Source of the DNA: Lonicera japonica
Taxonomy: Eukaryota > Streptophyta > Magnoliopsida > Dipsacales > Caprifoliaceae
Assembly (NCBI GenBank): GCA_021464415.1
Contig: CM038463.1
Location: forward strand, 114,978,790-115,042,789
Length of the DNA stretch: 64,000 nucleotides
Reading direction: 5' to 3'
Both the position numbers and the translations under genes were made by a program. The notes beneath the pieces were generated by a model that was given only the letters and a program-made list of their open reading frames with translations, made no database searches and was not told where the DNA came from. Every line of letters begins with the position of its first letter. The stretch's first letter is position 1. Positions 22,745-35,783 of this stretch are shown in pieces.

Positions 22745-25636
22745 ATGAAACAACTAGAGCTTCAACTTCTCTCTAATGGAAGATCTAAGCTCACTCTGTT
22801 CTCTCTCCTATTCTTGTTCCTCTTCTCCACAGCACTCCCCACTTTCACACCAGGTAAAAACCCACTTCAACGTTTCCATTTTTTCTTCAAAATTCACACA
22901 TACACACTCACATAGTATTGATGGTGATTTTTGTTCTGCAGAGATTAAGCAACAGCAGAACAGAGATGAACCCTATGTGGGAGTAAACATAGGCACTGAT
23001 GTCTCGAATTCACTTTCACCTTCGGAGTTAGTTTCATTTCTACAGTTACAAAAGATCACTCACATTCGTCTCTATGATGCAGACCCTGACATCCTTAAAG
23101 CCCTTTCGAAAACCAAGATTAGGGTCATCATCAGTGTGCCCAACAACCAAATCCTCGGAATTGGGTCCTCAAACACCACCGCCGCCACCTGGATCGGCCG
23201 CAATGTCGCCGCTTATTACCCGGAAACACTCATCACCGCCATTGCCGTGGGTGATGAGGTTTTGACCACAATACCCTCTTCATCTCCTATTCTTATGCCT
23301 GCAATTGAGTCACTCTATAGTGCTCTAGTAGCTGCCAATTTGCATAACCTAATCAAGATTTCAACCCCACATACTGCTTCAATTATTCTTGACCCATTTC
23401 CACCTTCTCAGGCCTATTTCAATCAAACCCTAACCCCGGTTCTTTCGCAGTTGCTTCAATTTCTATCAAGAACCAAATCCCCTCTTATGATGAATTTGTA
23501 CCCTTACTATGTGTTTATGCAGAACAAAGGGGTTGTTCCTCTTGATAATTCTTTGTTCAAGCCTTTAACACCTTCTAAAGAAATGGTTGACCCTAATACA
23601 TTGCTTCACTACACAAATGTGCTAGATGCTATGATTGATTCTGTGTATTTCTCTATGAAGAATTTGAACATTACTGATGTTACAGTTCTTGTTACTGAAA
23701 GTGGGTGGCCTTCAAAGGGTGACTCGAAAGAGCCTTATGCGACAATTGACAACGCGGATACTTATAATTCGAACTTGATTAAGCATGTTTTTGATGGGAG
23801 TGGAACCCCATTTCATCCTGAAATCACATCTAGTGTGTACATATACGAATTGTTGAATGAGGATTTGAGGTCACCGCCAGTTTCTGAGGCGAGTTGGGGG
23901 CTATTTTATGGGAATTTCACGCCAGTGTATTTGCTTCACGTGAGTGGAAGTGGTACATTTCTTGCTAATGATACCACTAATCAGACTTATTGTATAGCAA
24001 TGGAGGGGGTGGATTCAAAGACTTTACAGACGGCGTTGGATTGGGCTTGTGGACCAGGGAGGGCGAATTGCAGCGAGATTCAACCAGGGGAGAATTGTTA
24101 TCAGCCTAATAACGTGAAGAACCATGCTTCTTATGCATTTAATAGTTATTATCAGAAGGAAGGGAGGACTCCAGGGTCTTGTGACTTCAAGGGTGTGGCC
24201 ATGATCACCACCACCGACCCAAGTAAGTGCTTCATTAAATTCTACAATGTGTTCCCAAGAATTCAAGAATTTTGAGGGCTTTATAGTTATTAAATAGTTG
24301 TTCTAGTGATTATACAGTGTAATATGAATAACAAAATTGAATTGTGGGGTTTAACTTAGGAACCAATTTGGTTTGTAGCAATGTGGGGTTATTGGGGGAA
24401 GATCAAGATTCTATGTAGTTTCTTTTTGCCTTGAGCTACAAGATTTATTAGGCCTAGTCTGCTCGATGAACTTTTAGATTCCTAGAAAGCAAGTCCCACA
24501 AACTTATCTTCCATGATTAGCTATTTTATAAAACATCACTAAACATAATTTGTTTCTTATTAATTTGGGAGCCATAAATATTGTCCTTGAAAGCCCTGGA
24601 GAAGGCTGTCTTGGAGGACAACTGTAAAAATTGCAAGATTCTGTATAGGTTGTTGTGCTAGTTAAGACACTTTTTATTCTCATATAGTGCCTCCATCTCA
24701 AATTAAGAGTCCTCATTTTTGGCATGTCTCTGATTATGGTCTCATTTCCTTTTTGGAACATGATCAATGTCCAAAGGTAAGTTGTATTCTTCACCATTAA
24801 TTAGGTTGAAATTGGTGTCTTTCTTAAAATAATCTGATACTGAGCGATTATTAACATGTGGCACGAGAAAGAAATTAAAGTAACCCATTTTAGAAATGGA
24901 TCCAAAGTAAAGTAGGTCTTTCAAGGTTGTTACCATGCCGCTACAGTTATACAGTAGAAATTAGAAGACATGGAAAGATGCGTGAGTGCCCACTTGCACA
25001 GAAACTTCAGAATTGATTCTTTGTGTTCCTTAAGCAAATTTTAGTTCCATTTTCGTGTTAACTCTGGATGAAAAATGCCATTTGGTTGATTTACTATTGC
25101 ATAAGAAGAACCAAATAATTGTTTTCTTATTTGATGGCAAATATACATATTATCAAGCTATTTGGGGATCCAATTGTTTTGCATGTTTGTGTCAGTATGG
25201 CTAAACTATATGTCTCTGGACTTCTGTTTGATTCTTTGTGGTGGAACATCTGCAGGTCACGGGAGTTGTACTTTTCCAGGAAGGTAAGCAAAAACTCAGT
25301 TCTTTGTTAGTACCGTGTTTTGTCCATATCTTTTTGTCCTTTACCAATTATATTTGGTATTGAACCATTGATGTTCATATGTTGAAGAATGCAATATGAG
25401 CAAATCTTTGGGAATAATCTTTTATTATTATTTTTTGTAATGAATAATATAATTGTGGGTGCAGTAAGAAGTTAAGCAATAATACAAGCACGGTTGTGAA
25501 CTCAACACAAGTGAGTGGCGCTGACACAGTAAGATTCACCATCCTCCATGGCACCCGAATAAGTGGTATCGACAAGTGTTTACGGGTTTTCTTTGGTCTC
25601 ATCTTTGCCGTTTTGTTTTCTTCATTCCTTTTATGA
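22745..25636 (+). CDS. Glucan endo-1,3-beta-glucosidase, GH17 with X8/CBM43 module and GPI signal
   Basis: Hydrolyses beta-1,3-glucan (callose) at the cell surface. Exons: 22745-22853, 22942-24222, 25256-25283, 25465-25636, giving 529 aa. The ATG at 22745 is chosen because it yields a signal peptide (KLTLFSLLFLFLFSTALPTF); the ATG at 22776 is in another frame and joins exon 2 only by reading through the 88-base intron. The GH17 domain spans about 45-360. The general acid is Glu142 in AVGDEV, where most relatives have GNEV, and the nucleophile is Glu289 in TESGWPSKGD. The X8 carbohydrate-binding module starts near Cys387 (TYCIAMEGVD) with its usual cysteines. The C-terminus ends in a hydrophobic tail (VFFGLIFAVLFSSFLL) after a small-residue region, as in GPI-anchored, often plasmodesmal, members. 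The 28-base exon encodes HGSCTFPG and is phase-consistent. Confidence 0.93.
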
Positions 25637-26669
25637 CAATGATGTTGAGGTATAAGATCAAAATTACTCGAGTTTTTGTTCAAACGAATGCCGTTATCTC
25701 ATTTTTAAGGTAATTCTTTGTTTTTCCCCTTTCTTGCAGAAGGAGCTCAAACCATTGATGCTTATTTTTGGGACCATTTATCGCACTTTTGGTGTCCCCT
25801 TTGTAAAAAATGTTGTAATTAGTATTCATTCCTAGATGGGGCTAATTCCATAATCTTGTCGAAGGTACCACCAACAAAGAGGATGAAGAAGGGGTTGTGC
25901 CTTAAATAATGTGGGAGATGATCAATAAGTACGTTTAGAAAAAGGGACATTGCTCTTCATAGCAATTGTGGTATTTTTTTTCTTTGATCATTTTTTAGAT
26001 TAAAATTGTTGTATGCATACATTTTCTACCGCGAGTTTAGTTTAGTGGGTTGGAGGGGAATTTTGGGTCAAATAATTACAGACATCCAAATTTTGGGAGT
26101 GATGGTTTATTTCCCTCATCTTGATTCTTGTTTGGGTCACTGAGAGCGTCAATAATAATTGGGGAAGATGGGTGTTATTTGACCAATGTTCTTTGAGTGT
26201 AACATTCAATAAGTTGTCTTTTCTCCATATATCATCTTTGGAAATTTTTTTACCTACAATGCTTATCACTTATTCTCACTGGATATACTAAATGGGTTGT
26301 ACCCTCCAAAGGTTCTTACCTATTCTTATCGGGGATTTACCATCATTTTTTTACGGATATGGGCATTATGATTGATATTGTTCTTTTTGTTTTGCTTGGA
26401 AGTACAAGCTCTCTAATGACTAATTTGTCTCGTGAAATTTATTAAACTTTTGGAGAAAGAACAAAAAATATTCGTAAAAAACTCAAAAATGAAAGAAACG
26501 GTAAAATCTATTTTTTTCAGACTCCTTAAATCATATGGTGAGACTCTAACAAGACTAACTTGCTTCTCTCCCATTCACTTTCTTTCTCTAAATTAAAACT
26601 CCTAAACAAATATAATAATTAAGTAGTGATGTTTTCAAGGAGTCAATTAGGGGTTCAATTTCACCCCTT

Positions 26670-27022
26670 TACCCAATGACCCCCTCTTTATCCATTTATC
26701 ACATGAATAAAGGAATTGTAATATAAGAATACTAAGTCGTAACTCGTGTTAAAGGTAGTATTAACTATTCAAAAATTATTGTTAATTTTAACTGTATAAT
26801 TTTTTTTTTATCTCATTGTACATTTTTAAGATTCAAAAAACATGCTCTTTACCTGATGATCCCTTCTAAATCTATCTCTCACATGAATAAAAAAATTGTA
26901 ATATAAGAATATTAGGTCGTAACCCGTGTCAAAGATAGTACCAACTATTTTAAAATTATCTTTTGTTTCAACCATATAATTTTTTCTCTCATTGTACATT
27001 TTCAAGATTCAAAAAACATGTC
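26670..27022. repeat. Direct tandem duplication, unit about 175 bp
   Basis: Two adjacent copies begin near 26670 and 26850. Both carry TCACATGAATAAA, TTGTAATATAAGAATA, GTCGTAAC and, near the end, TTCAAAAAACATG. They differ at roughly one base in ten. No coding content. Confidence 0.75.
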
Positions 27023-27211
27023 ATTTATTATATAAATAGAACTATTTTTGCTTGTATTGAATTTTAAGGTACAAGTACAACTATAATGTGAATTAAATCA
27101 ATGAAATAGTTTGACTTGGAAAAAAACAACAACAAAAACTTCAAGTGAGTGCAACTTTTTTTATTTTTTTCTTAAAATTAAGGGAAGTCTAAGTTTCTTT
27201 CTTAATTTTAC

Positions 27212-27302
27212 AAAAAAAAAAAAACCCCACCCTCATGAGTCAAACCATTAACCTCAAGATAAGAGTGAAAGTTGCCGACTATTGGACCAACCCCTCAAGA
27301 CA
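27212..27302 (-). mobile_element. SINE-like remnant
   Basis: On the minus strand, GGTTGGTCCAATAGTCGGCA (box A-like) is followed by ATGGTTTGACTC (box B-like), then a T-run as its tail. Sequence order and tail fit plant SINEs; no target duplication was established. Confidence 0.4.
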
Positions 27303-28005
27303 AGTGAGTGCAGTCTGGTAAGCACTCAATTAAATTTGGAGTATCCAAATTCATCATTACTCGTACCGAAAGAAATAGGTTATTACATTGCGAAAACAAT
27401 TATTCCCTTCGGCCTAAATTGTTGGTCCCTTTTAAAAAATCCAACTTATTAAGGACTCAGCATCATCATTGCACTTTTTATTTAATTTACTTTGACTTTC
27501 CCTTTTTACCCTTTTTTTTATTTAAAACTTTTACTTGAAATGTGAAAGTACAAAAGGGCAAAATAGGTATATATTTATCTTTTATGAAAAGTGGACATTT
27601 ATTTTCGGACATCCAAAAAAAAAGGAAAGAGGGAGCAACAATTTGGGACGGAGAGAAGTATTTTTTTTTATGAGAGTATAGTATTAGTTTGAAAAGTTAC
27701 ACTGTATATTTTTATAGTTATACATTTTATTTATTTATACATTATATATTAATTTAGCAATAAATATAATTACATCAGTAATAGTAGCATCCAAAAAATA
27801 TAGACGAAGTAATTTTACGTTAGAATCGCTACCCCAAGGAGAATGTAGTAGGACAAACTATGGGATTATATAGAAGATTAATTAATTTACTTGATAAGAT
27901 GCAAATGCTCTTACAAAAATAAAATAAAATCATGAGGAGCAGATTATAAATTACAATCATTTAAGGATGGTATCGCTAACACAAATTTCTTTTAATTAAT
28001 TGAAA

Positions 28006-30035
28006 ATGGCCCTGTTCCGCCAAACTTTGCTTTACGGAAACAGAGTTACACAACCAGTGAATGTGATTCACTACCCAAAGCTTCGAAGAAAAACCCTAGC
28101 CTTGTGCCCCCTCGTATCCCTATCAATGGAGGACTGGGCTTGCTCAAAATGCACATTCATTAACCCTCCATCCCAGAAATCAAAGTGTCTTGTCTGTTTA
28201 TCACCATCAACACCACCACCACTAACCCCTTCTTCTTCTTCATCTGAACCCAAATGGTCTTGCAAAGCCTGTACTTTTCTCAACCCATATAACATTTCCA
28301 ACTGCGGAATCTGCGGTACTAGATCCTCCGCTTCGTTGATTTCAACCCTCGAAGAAGACGACGACTTGGGTTCTTCGGTTGGTAATGTTTTCATGCCCTT
28401 GCGACATTGCAATAAGAAGAAGATTATGGAAAAAGATCCAGTTGAGGTTCTTGATGATGATGATGATGTTGATGTTGATTTTGGTCGTGTCTCTAAATCG
28501 GCAACTAAGGCTGTCACTGTCTCGGGTAAGTTGGAATTCCTTTTGTTATCGGCGTGTATATATTATTTTCTTGGCGTTTTTTCAGCTTCTTTTTGATTGA
28601 TAGATTGAATCGCTTAGAGTACATTTCATCCAAGTCCTCGAAAAACGATCTTATATCTAACCCTTGAAAAAGCATATTGCATTTCGACATCCAATCTTCT
28701 ATCCTTAAGCAATTTTAGAATTCATAAATCTTGGTCTCTTATGATATAGATATAGATGTATTCCAATCTTTCGCACTTTAGTTCGGTACTATTGTTTCGT
28801 TTTCATAAACCGCGCTCCCTTTTGAGTGAGTGTAACTGGCACTATTGTTTCGTCTTCATAAACCGTGGTCCCTTTTGAGTGAGTGTAACTGGCTTTATGA
28901 CGGTTTATAAATTGTAAATGTTACATTGTTTTAGGACAAACCGAATTTGTTGCAGATGAACCTTCCTCGGGCTCAAATTTGAGAACATTGAAGATTTTGA
29001 CATATAATGTTTGGTTCCGGGAAGATCTAGAGTTGCAGAAGAGAATGAAAACTCTAAGTGACCTTATTCAACTGCATTCCCCAGATGTGATTTGTTTCCA
29101 GGTTTTTTTTTTCTTTGATATTTTTAGTTATCTGGTTTATGTATCCTTACTTTTTTGCTCTTTATTTGTTTACACTTCTTGTCCGCGATACTTGATTTAA
29201 GTTCTTTACTTACTTTTCTGAAGCCACTTCATTATGCAGGAGGTCACTCCCAATATCTATGACATTTTTCGGCAATACAGCTGGTGGAAGTTGTACCAGT
29301 GCTCAGTTTCAATTGAAATAGCATTCACAAGACCATACTTTTGCATGCAGGTAACTGTTTTCTATCGACTTCATATTTTACGGTCCGTTTCAAATGAAAT
29401 AGCATTCTCATATTAAGAACATGTTATATTTATCAACTGATTTGCAGTTAAGCAAATTACCAGTAAAATCCTTCAGCTGTAAACCATTTGGTTATTCTGC
29501 AATGGGAAGAGAGCTCTGCGTTGCTGAGGTGGCAGTTGAGGCGGACAAGCCACTAATTGTAGCCACAAGCCATCTTGAGAGTCCATGCCCCGGACCTCCT
29601 AAATGGGATCAAATGTACAGCAAAGAACGTGTAGCCCAGGCAAAAGAGGCTCTCAACTTTCTCAAGAAAAATCCAAATGTTATGTTTTGTGGTGACATGA
29701 ACTGGGATGACAGGTTGGATGGTCAGTTTCCTTTACCTGATGAGTGGGTCGATGCCTGGACCCAATTGAAGCCCGGGGAAAATGGGTGGACATATGATAC
29801 CAAGTCCAACCAAATGCTGTCGGGTAACCGGACCCTGCAAAAGCGACTGGATCGGTTTTTATGTAATTTGTGTGATTTTAAGATAAGTGGAATCGAAATG
29901 ATCGGGACAGAAGCAATACCAGGCCTGTCATATATCAAGGAGAAGAAAGTGAAGGGTGTGGTGCAGAATTTGGTGCTCCCTGTTTTGCCTAGTGATCATT
30001 ATGGCTTGCTTTTAACAATTTCTGCTCAAAAGTAG
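28006..30035 (+). CDS. TDP2: Tyrosyl-DNA phosphodiesterase 2 (RanBP2 zinc fingers plus EEP nuclease)
   Basis: Removes topoisomerase II tyrosine adducts from DNA 5' ends (and related 5'-phosphotyrosyl links), in the nucleus. Exons: 28006-28525, 28935-29101, 29240-29350, 29448-30035, giving 461 aa. Two RanBP2-type zinc fingers open the conserved part: WACSKCTF..CLVC near 44-62 and WSCKACTFLN..CGIC near 86-106. The endonuclease/exonuclease/phosphatase domain spans about 192-461, with TYNVWF (Asn198), QEVTPN (Glu230), the motif GDMNWDD (Asp349, Asn351) and SDHYG (Asp449, His450), all catalytic positions of TDP2. An acidic stretch lies between zinc fingers and nuclease. Two starts are possible: ATG 28006, adding a 40-residue basic leader, or ATG 28126 (MEDWACSKC), directly at the first zinc finger. 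It converges on the rhamnogalacturonate lyase gene with 344 bases between stops. Confidence 0.93.
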
Positions 30036-30379
30036 CTCTGATTAGGTAATGGTAGATTTTATCTGAGCTGGGCAAATTGTTGGATGCCGCACTTTTGTTC
30101 TTCAATGTGATCATATGTGGCTTCTTTTTTGTATAGACCAGATTTAATATGGAAAAGGCTTATAATATTTCTGGAGCATTGTGCTCCACATTTTGTATGA
30201 AACATTCTCTAGTGGAAATGATATCTACTTGCGGTATTACTACCTGTTATTTTGTGGTGGACTCCTGCCGTTTCACAAATACGTTAGTTTCTTTTTTATC
30301 TTCCAAATTTTACACATGCCCGCATATAAAGTCGGGAAAGGGAAAAAAAGAGATTGTACAATTGCTTGCTGTGCATTGA

Positions 30380-33300
30380 TCAGTTCAACTGGTGATGACT
30401 CTGAGAATTAGCAGGAGCTTCTAGCCTTAGATAATCATAGAGGATTCCGCAAAGTGAGTCTCCTCCTCTGGCCTGCGTGAGAAACATAGAGTTGTCTTCC
30501 TCTGTCAAAATTGATGAAGAGATATTGACATTAAAAAGCCTGTAAAGCCCGTGTATTCCATGTCGACACACTGTGTTGTCCATTCCTAAATTCACCACTT
30601 GAAACACCAGGTGCTCTGAGTCCATTTTATTGACATGGACCTGTAACAAGATACAAAAATATTTTAAGGTACATTTTCATCCTGTTCATTAATGAAAGTT
30701 GGAATATAGTATTTGTAATGCTGCTGGACCTGAAGATCAGAACGGGTTGCTGATGCTATGGCTAATCTCAGCTTGTAAGTTCCTGTTATTACTGATTTGA
30801 GATTAAAATTGATTTTCCATGTTGATGGTAGATACTTGCTAGCTCCTCTCCTGTAAAATTTGGATTAGTCTTAGGTAGAGAGCAAAAATTAGTCGCACAA
30901 AACACATAGATTTACGTTGTTCACCCTCAAAGAAAGACTGCTATGTCACTAGTTGTGAGAAGAACTACAATGAGATCTTGATGTGATTCTCTCTAAATGC
31001 TTGAGAATTAGGGTAGCTATAACAGAATTAGAACTACCGACTAATAGCATTTGGTCATTTAGCTAAGAAGGTTGATCCACATTCTTGGGAGAGGGGAAGT
31101 ACGATCAGGCTCCCTAGGAACCAACAAAAGAGTGATAAGGGGAAAATACCTGTCCACATGGGCAAAGAACCAGTCTTTCTTTGGATCATTGACGCCTATA
31201 GTGAACACAAGATCATTTTCAGGGTGTATATCAGTGTATCTGTCCCATAGACCGTATTGCCTGAACCTGTATATTCGCTAAATATGCATTAGTACAAGAG
31301 CTAAATTTCTTTAGGTACTCCTTTAGAATAGTTTGTTATCTATTGAAAATCGTTCTCAAGAAATTAACGATGTTAAACAATGTATATGGAGTAACTTACT
31401 TCTCAGGGCTGTTAAGAAATAACTTGTTGACATACATCGGATTCACATCAGGAACGTAGTAACTCATAGCTGTACGATCTGGGTAGCCAATCTCCCATAC
31501 TGTTGGACCGTCTCTAACAGGAACATAGATCAAATTACCAACTTCTGTTTCTGACCCTGTACAGGTACTTACTTCATCATCAATCCAAACGGTAGAAATA
31601 TATTTATTCAAGTGAAAGGATCATACACGAACAGTTTATTTTTACGTGATTTTTACCCGTGGAGATGGTTACAAGTTCCTTATTTAAGTAATCTCCAGTG
31701 AAACCAGGAACCCAGCCATGGAGTCCATAAACTCCAGGAATAACATCTTTGATCGTAAAATTTCCATTTGAATCTGTTTGTACCCAAAATTGATACTCCT
31801 ACACCCAAAACGAATTTTGTGTTATTTTAATGCTGCAATATTTAGCATACTTCAAAAGGATTCTAGAGCTTCAATAGAAGTGTTGAAATGAATCACAGAA
31901 AAAAATACCTTGCTCTCGATTTGCCAGGATCCTTCAGTCCTTGCAGCTGATAGTCCAACATATGCATTTTTAGCAGGGATGAGAGAATCAGAAACAAACC
32001 TGAATAGTAAGATTTTCAATCCAAATATTTGTTAATTCAAGGATCATACATTCACCCATTCTTGAAAAATCTTCATTTTGAAAAAGAAGCCATTACCTGT
32101 CTTGTACAAACAGACGCCCTGAAGCTGAACCGCGTTCCTTGACAGAAAGATAATATGGCGAGGAGACAAAATTGTATGGCCATTTTGACTTTTCAATCAG
32201 CCTCTTGGATGAGTCAATCATGAGGTGGGTTTACAGTAGTGTCAGTAAACTTAATAATACACAAAAAGATGCGATGGAGATTAAAAAAAAACCTGCTTTT
32301 TTGCGTCTGTCCATAAGTTGGATGCTTTTGCTATGTCTGGGGTCGAATTCAGGTATACAAAGAAGGGGCCAAACACCTTTCTCCATGTCTCTCCCTCTTC
32401 AAAATGAGTTAGTATATCATTTCCAATGTAGTGAGTTCCATGAAGCATCTGTTGTGTTGTACCAAACACTCAAGATTCTTAGTTTTCATATTTTTTCTCT
32501 TTCATTTGTCATTTTTTGCCTCGTGTGACTTTTGACTTGGCTTGTAAAGATGGATAGTACTAAAAATTTTGCTGTAACCTAAACATCTCTGGTACATGTT
32601 AGGCAGTACGCAAAATAAATCATAGATAGGAAATTACAGAGAGGCAGAATGGACCGGTGTGACATGTAAGGTTTTGCTTAGTGGGTCCACCATTGCGAAA
32701 CTCTTGGCTGGGGAAGATGAGCCAGAATCCGATAATGGGACCTGAACTTATCCAGCCATGTACTCCACCATCTTTGTTATCCATAGAGTACTGGTACTTG
32801 TCATCAACCTGCTTTCATTTATGTATAATATAGTTTGAATATGTCAAATTCATGCTCACGCATGCAAAAATTGCAGTTAATTTTGGTTACACCCACCTCG
32901 CCTTTGAGGTCCGGATTGATGGGATTTGTAAGCAACCGTGATTCAGGTACAATTAGCTGTTTGCTTCTATCTGGTAGTAAATCTTCTGGCGTTGGCATTA
33001 TTCTTTGTTTCTCATCCGTGATTGCCATATAATGGAATCTGTTCCAATTTCACAGTTAAGTGAATAATATATTGAAATATTACTACTGAGGTACTTTATG
33101 GTATCATATTTCAGTTTGGGTTATTTTACGTTTCTCGTTTCAACTTGAATGCCATTCTTGTTTGAGCAAGATCAAAGGCAGGGGATCCTAGGGGACGCTC
33201 ATATATTGCATAGCAGTAGAACCCCGAATCACCACTCCTCAAAATGTACCTGGAAGGTATAAGAAGAATATATGAAATTACGAAGATTAGAATTTTTTGG

Positions 33301-34086
33301 AATCATTTTCATTGACTTAAAGCAAGTACAAATATAGACCTCAAGTCGATACTTAGTGGCAGTCTGACCCCTCGGGACAAAGGATCATAGGTACTCCTGA
33401 ATGAAACCTCCAAGTGATCGTTACTCAATTGGATTGTGTTATATTCAGATCCTTTCAGCCTGCGTTATTTAAAATTAGACAAGAACCAAAGATAAAAAAA
33501 ATCAACTCTCCCTCTCTTGAATATAGAATTATACAATTGGTATCTGTCTTGGCCTCCTGGTAAGCTCCAGTTTATGTCCCAATACCTGCAGATTGAAGTA
33601 GAGTTAAGCTCCATTTTATTTCCGAAACAGCATATATTGATATCTGTTTTGTAAAAACATAATACACTTTGATGTGATCAATGCAGCTAACAAACACCTT
33701 GAATAACCTAAGCCTATAAACATCTGAGTTAATTAAAGAAATAACTGAAAGTTCGTTACCCTCTACTTGATTCGCTAGACTTGAGGTCTAGAAGGTTATC
33801 CATTCCTCCATACTTTATGCCTGTTAGTAATCCTTGTGGTTTCAATATTGTGAGCCTTACAATCCCATTGTCCAGTATAACCTGCAACAAATTAATGTCA
33901 AATCTTTAAATATATACTGTCTAGCTCTAAAAACACTAGCCCATTCACGGGTCAACACTTAGCGAGGAGAGTCCCTCGCTAAAATCCGGTCATTGCATAG
34001 ACCGGTCCAACACAAAGACAGCCTGAATTGTGAATTAGACCTACATAGGAGCCTTGGTTGATCAACTTCACATTCAGTATTGCCAT
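30380..34086 (-). CDS. Rhamnogalacturonate lyase (polysaccharide lyase family 4)
   Basis: Cleaves the rhamnogalacturonan I backbone of pectin by beta-elimination. Fifteen exons (minus): 34086-34045, 33881-33760, 33585-33535, 33459-33340, 33249-33130, 33038-32897, 32808-32638, 32448-32293, 32203-32097, 31999-31909, 31798-31657, 31556-31400, 31266-31150, 30850-30730, 30640-30380. All phases agree, giving 639 aa. The catalytic N-terminal region includes VILDNGIVRLTI, RGYWDINWSLPGG, FYCYAIYER, RMAFKLKRETFHYMA and VHGWISSGPIIGFW. A fibronectin-like middle part (GVYGLHGWVPGFTGDY) and a C-terminal carbohydrate-binding-like domain (VWEIGYPDRTA, FRQYGLWDRYTD, RHGIHGLYRLFNVN) follow. The chosen start gives MAILNVKLINQGSY with no signal peptide, unusual for a wall enzyme; a missing upstream exon is possible. 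Confidence 0.92.
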
Positions 34087-34740
34087 AACTGAAAAAAAAA
34101 TAAAAAATCTCCTCTTTTGGATAGATGAAGTGGGCTATTGAAAAGCTTTGGTTAATGAACAACTGGTCGTTGGTTACTATGAGAACCAGCAGAAGAAGCA
34201 TTGGAAATGCTAATTATATACTACAATTTGTCTGAATATTCTTGTATACTGTCTTTATTAGAATCATGTCTTCTTAGGCAGTTCCTTGTTTGTATCAAAT
34301 CCTAACATATTCCGTTTTCTTTTTAATTTGATTTAGTAATGGGCCACAAGACCTCGTGTGGCTAGCTAATTCACCTGAGAAGAGAAGGAAACACACAAAC
34401 AGTATTCTACCATTGTATCAGTGTGGGCCAACTTTTTATTTAAGAAATGAGGAAACAATTACGTGCCAGTTATTTCTGCTTAGGAAACAGACGCTCTATC
34501 CACTGATTTACAGGCGGCATTGTGGGATAAGCATGTTTCGAACATTAATTTATATAATGATCAATAAATAGACCAAAGCCATAATTTTCATTTTATTTCC
34601 TTCACTTATTTTTGCTTTTACAATTATATTCAATGAGTCCTCACCAAAGCGATGAGCTATTACGGTCCATCTTTGTGCATTAGTTTTATGCGTAGCAGAA
34701 CATTATACGTTGGAAAAAAGGACTAAAAATGTAACAACAT
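34087..34740. other. Upstream region of rhamnogalacturonate lyase
   Basis: A minus-strand ATG at 34201 starts a hydrophobic peptide (MLLLLVLIVTND) that looks like part of a signal peptide. No donor in the right phase connects it to the MAILNV exon. Nothing else seen. Confidence 0.35.
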
Positions 34741-34743
34741 TTA

Positions 34744-35050
34744 GGCTCCGTTTGATAGCAATATGGAAAATAAAAATAAAAACAATTAAATTGAGTGAGA
34801 AGATGGAAAATAAGTTAAGGCATATGGTGAGATACTCTCATCTCATACTCATTTTTGTGAGTATATGTCCTCCATCATCCTTTAATATTTTGTGGAAAAA
34901 TTTTCTCTACCATCACCCAAAGAAAATTTTGTCATGGAAAAAAGCAAAAGGCAAGAGTTAATCTCACCACATCCCTAAACTTATTTTCCATCTTCTCACT
35001 TAAATTAGTTATATTTCTTTTCATTTTCCATATCGCTATCAAACGGAGCC
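34744..35050. mobile_element. Tourist-like MITE (PIF/Harbinger)
   Basis: Perfect terminal inverted repeats GGCTCCGTTTGATAGC at both ends, extending inward with small differences, and flanked by TTA on each side (34741-34743, 35051-35053). 307 bp, non-coding. Confidence 0.88.
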
Positions 35051-35714
35051 TTAAAGTTTTCTTTTTCTTGAATTATATGCAATATTCTATCCTTTACGTT
35101 GCTTCTTTTTTTCTTTTTTCTCTTTCTTTCTGTATAAGCGGTAGGTTGATCAGGGAGTTTCGATGAGAGGCGGCATCGAGGGAGCCTGAATCCAATGTCC
35201 TATATATGTGAACCCACGTAGCATATGAATTACAAAGAAAAATTATGTCGTTAATTTGAAATAGGGGAGATTTCTGCAGGTACATGGACATGGAACTCGA
35301 GCTCACAACTACTAATCCAATGTGATTAAATTATATTTTTTTAAAACAAAGTGAATTAATATATAACGCAAATATTTGAAAATACTTTACTTAAAACTCT
35401 TTCTATCAATCTAAAAACAACGTGGGGTAGACAATATTTTATTTTCTAAAAGGAAATTTACAAGGGCAGAAAATTAGACCAAAAGCAAACTATAGGATGG
35501 GGTAGGTTAGTTTTGTCTCTTGTATTTAAGAAAACATTTAAAAGTAAAAAATGGATAATTTTATGCTTGTGATTGGAGATGACGCAGTTGCCTTAACAAC
35601 CGTCCAAGCAGGGTTTGTAGAAGAGAACGTTATTATATCCTGAATTTTCCCCAATGGTTCTGTTACATTCACCATCAATTAATTAATATACCAAGTATAT
35701 GTTTCTTAAAAACA

Positions 35715-35724
35715 TCTATATAAG
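35715..35724 (+). promoter_or_regulatory. TATA box of glycine-rich protein gene
   Basis: TCTATATAAG about 65 bases upstream of the ATG, with a short AC-rich leader between. Confidence 0.65.
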
Positions 35725-35783
35725 GCTCTTTCCCTGCCCCACTTCTCATTAAATTAGCATAACCTACATGCCATTACTGAAAA

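Larger units (their letters stand above)
25637..28005. other. Intergenic, with a tandem duplication and a SINE-like remnant
   Basis: 3' region of the glucanase gene, then AT-rich sequence. Apart from the two repeats listed separately no coding signal was found. Confidence 0.5.

Noticed and set aside
22776..22941. Glucanase start at 22776 with an N-terminus of SSLCSLSYSC type
   Set aside because: It needs read-through of an intron with clear GT-AG borders and loses the signal peptide that the ATG at 22745 provides.
30149..30411. Plus-strand ORFs between TDP2 and rhamnogalacturonate lyase
   Set aside because: They lie in the shared 3' region and antisense to the lyase last exon; no support for translation.
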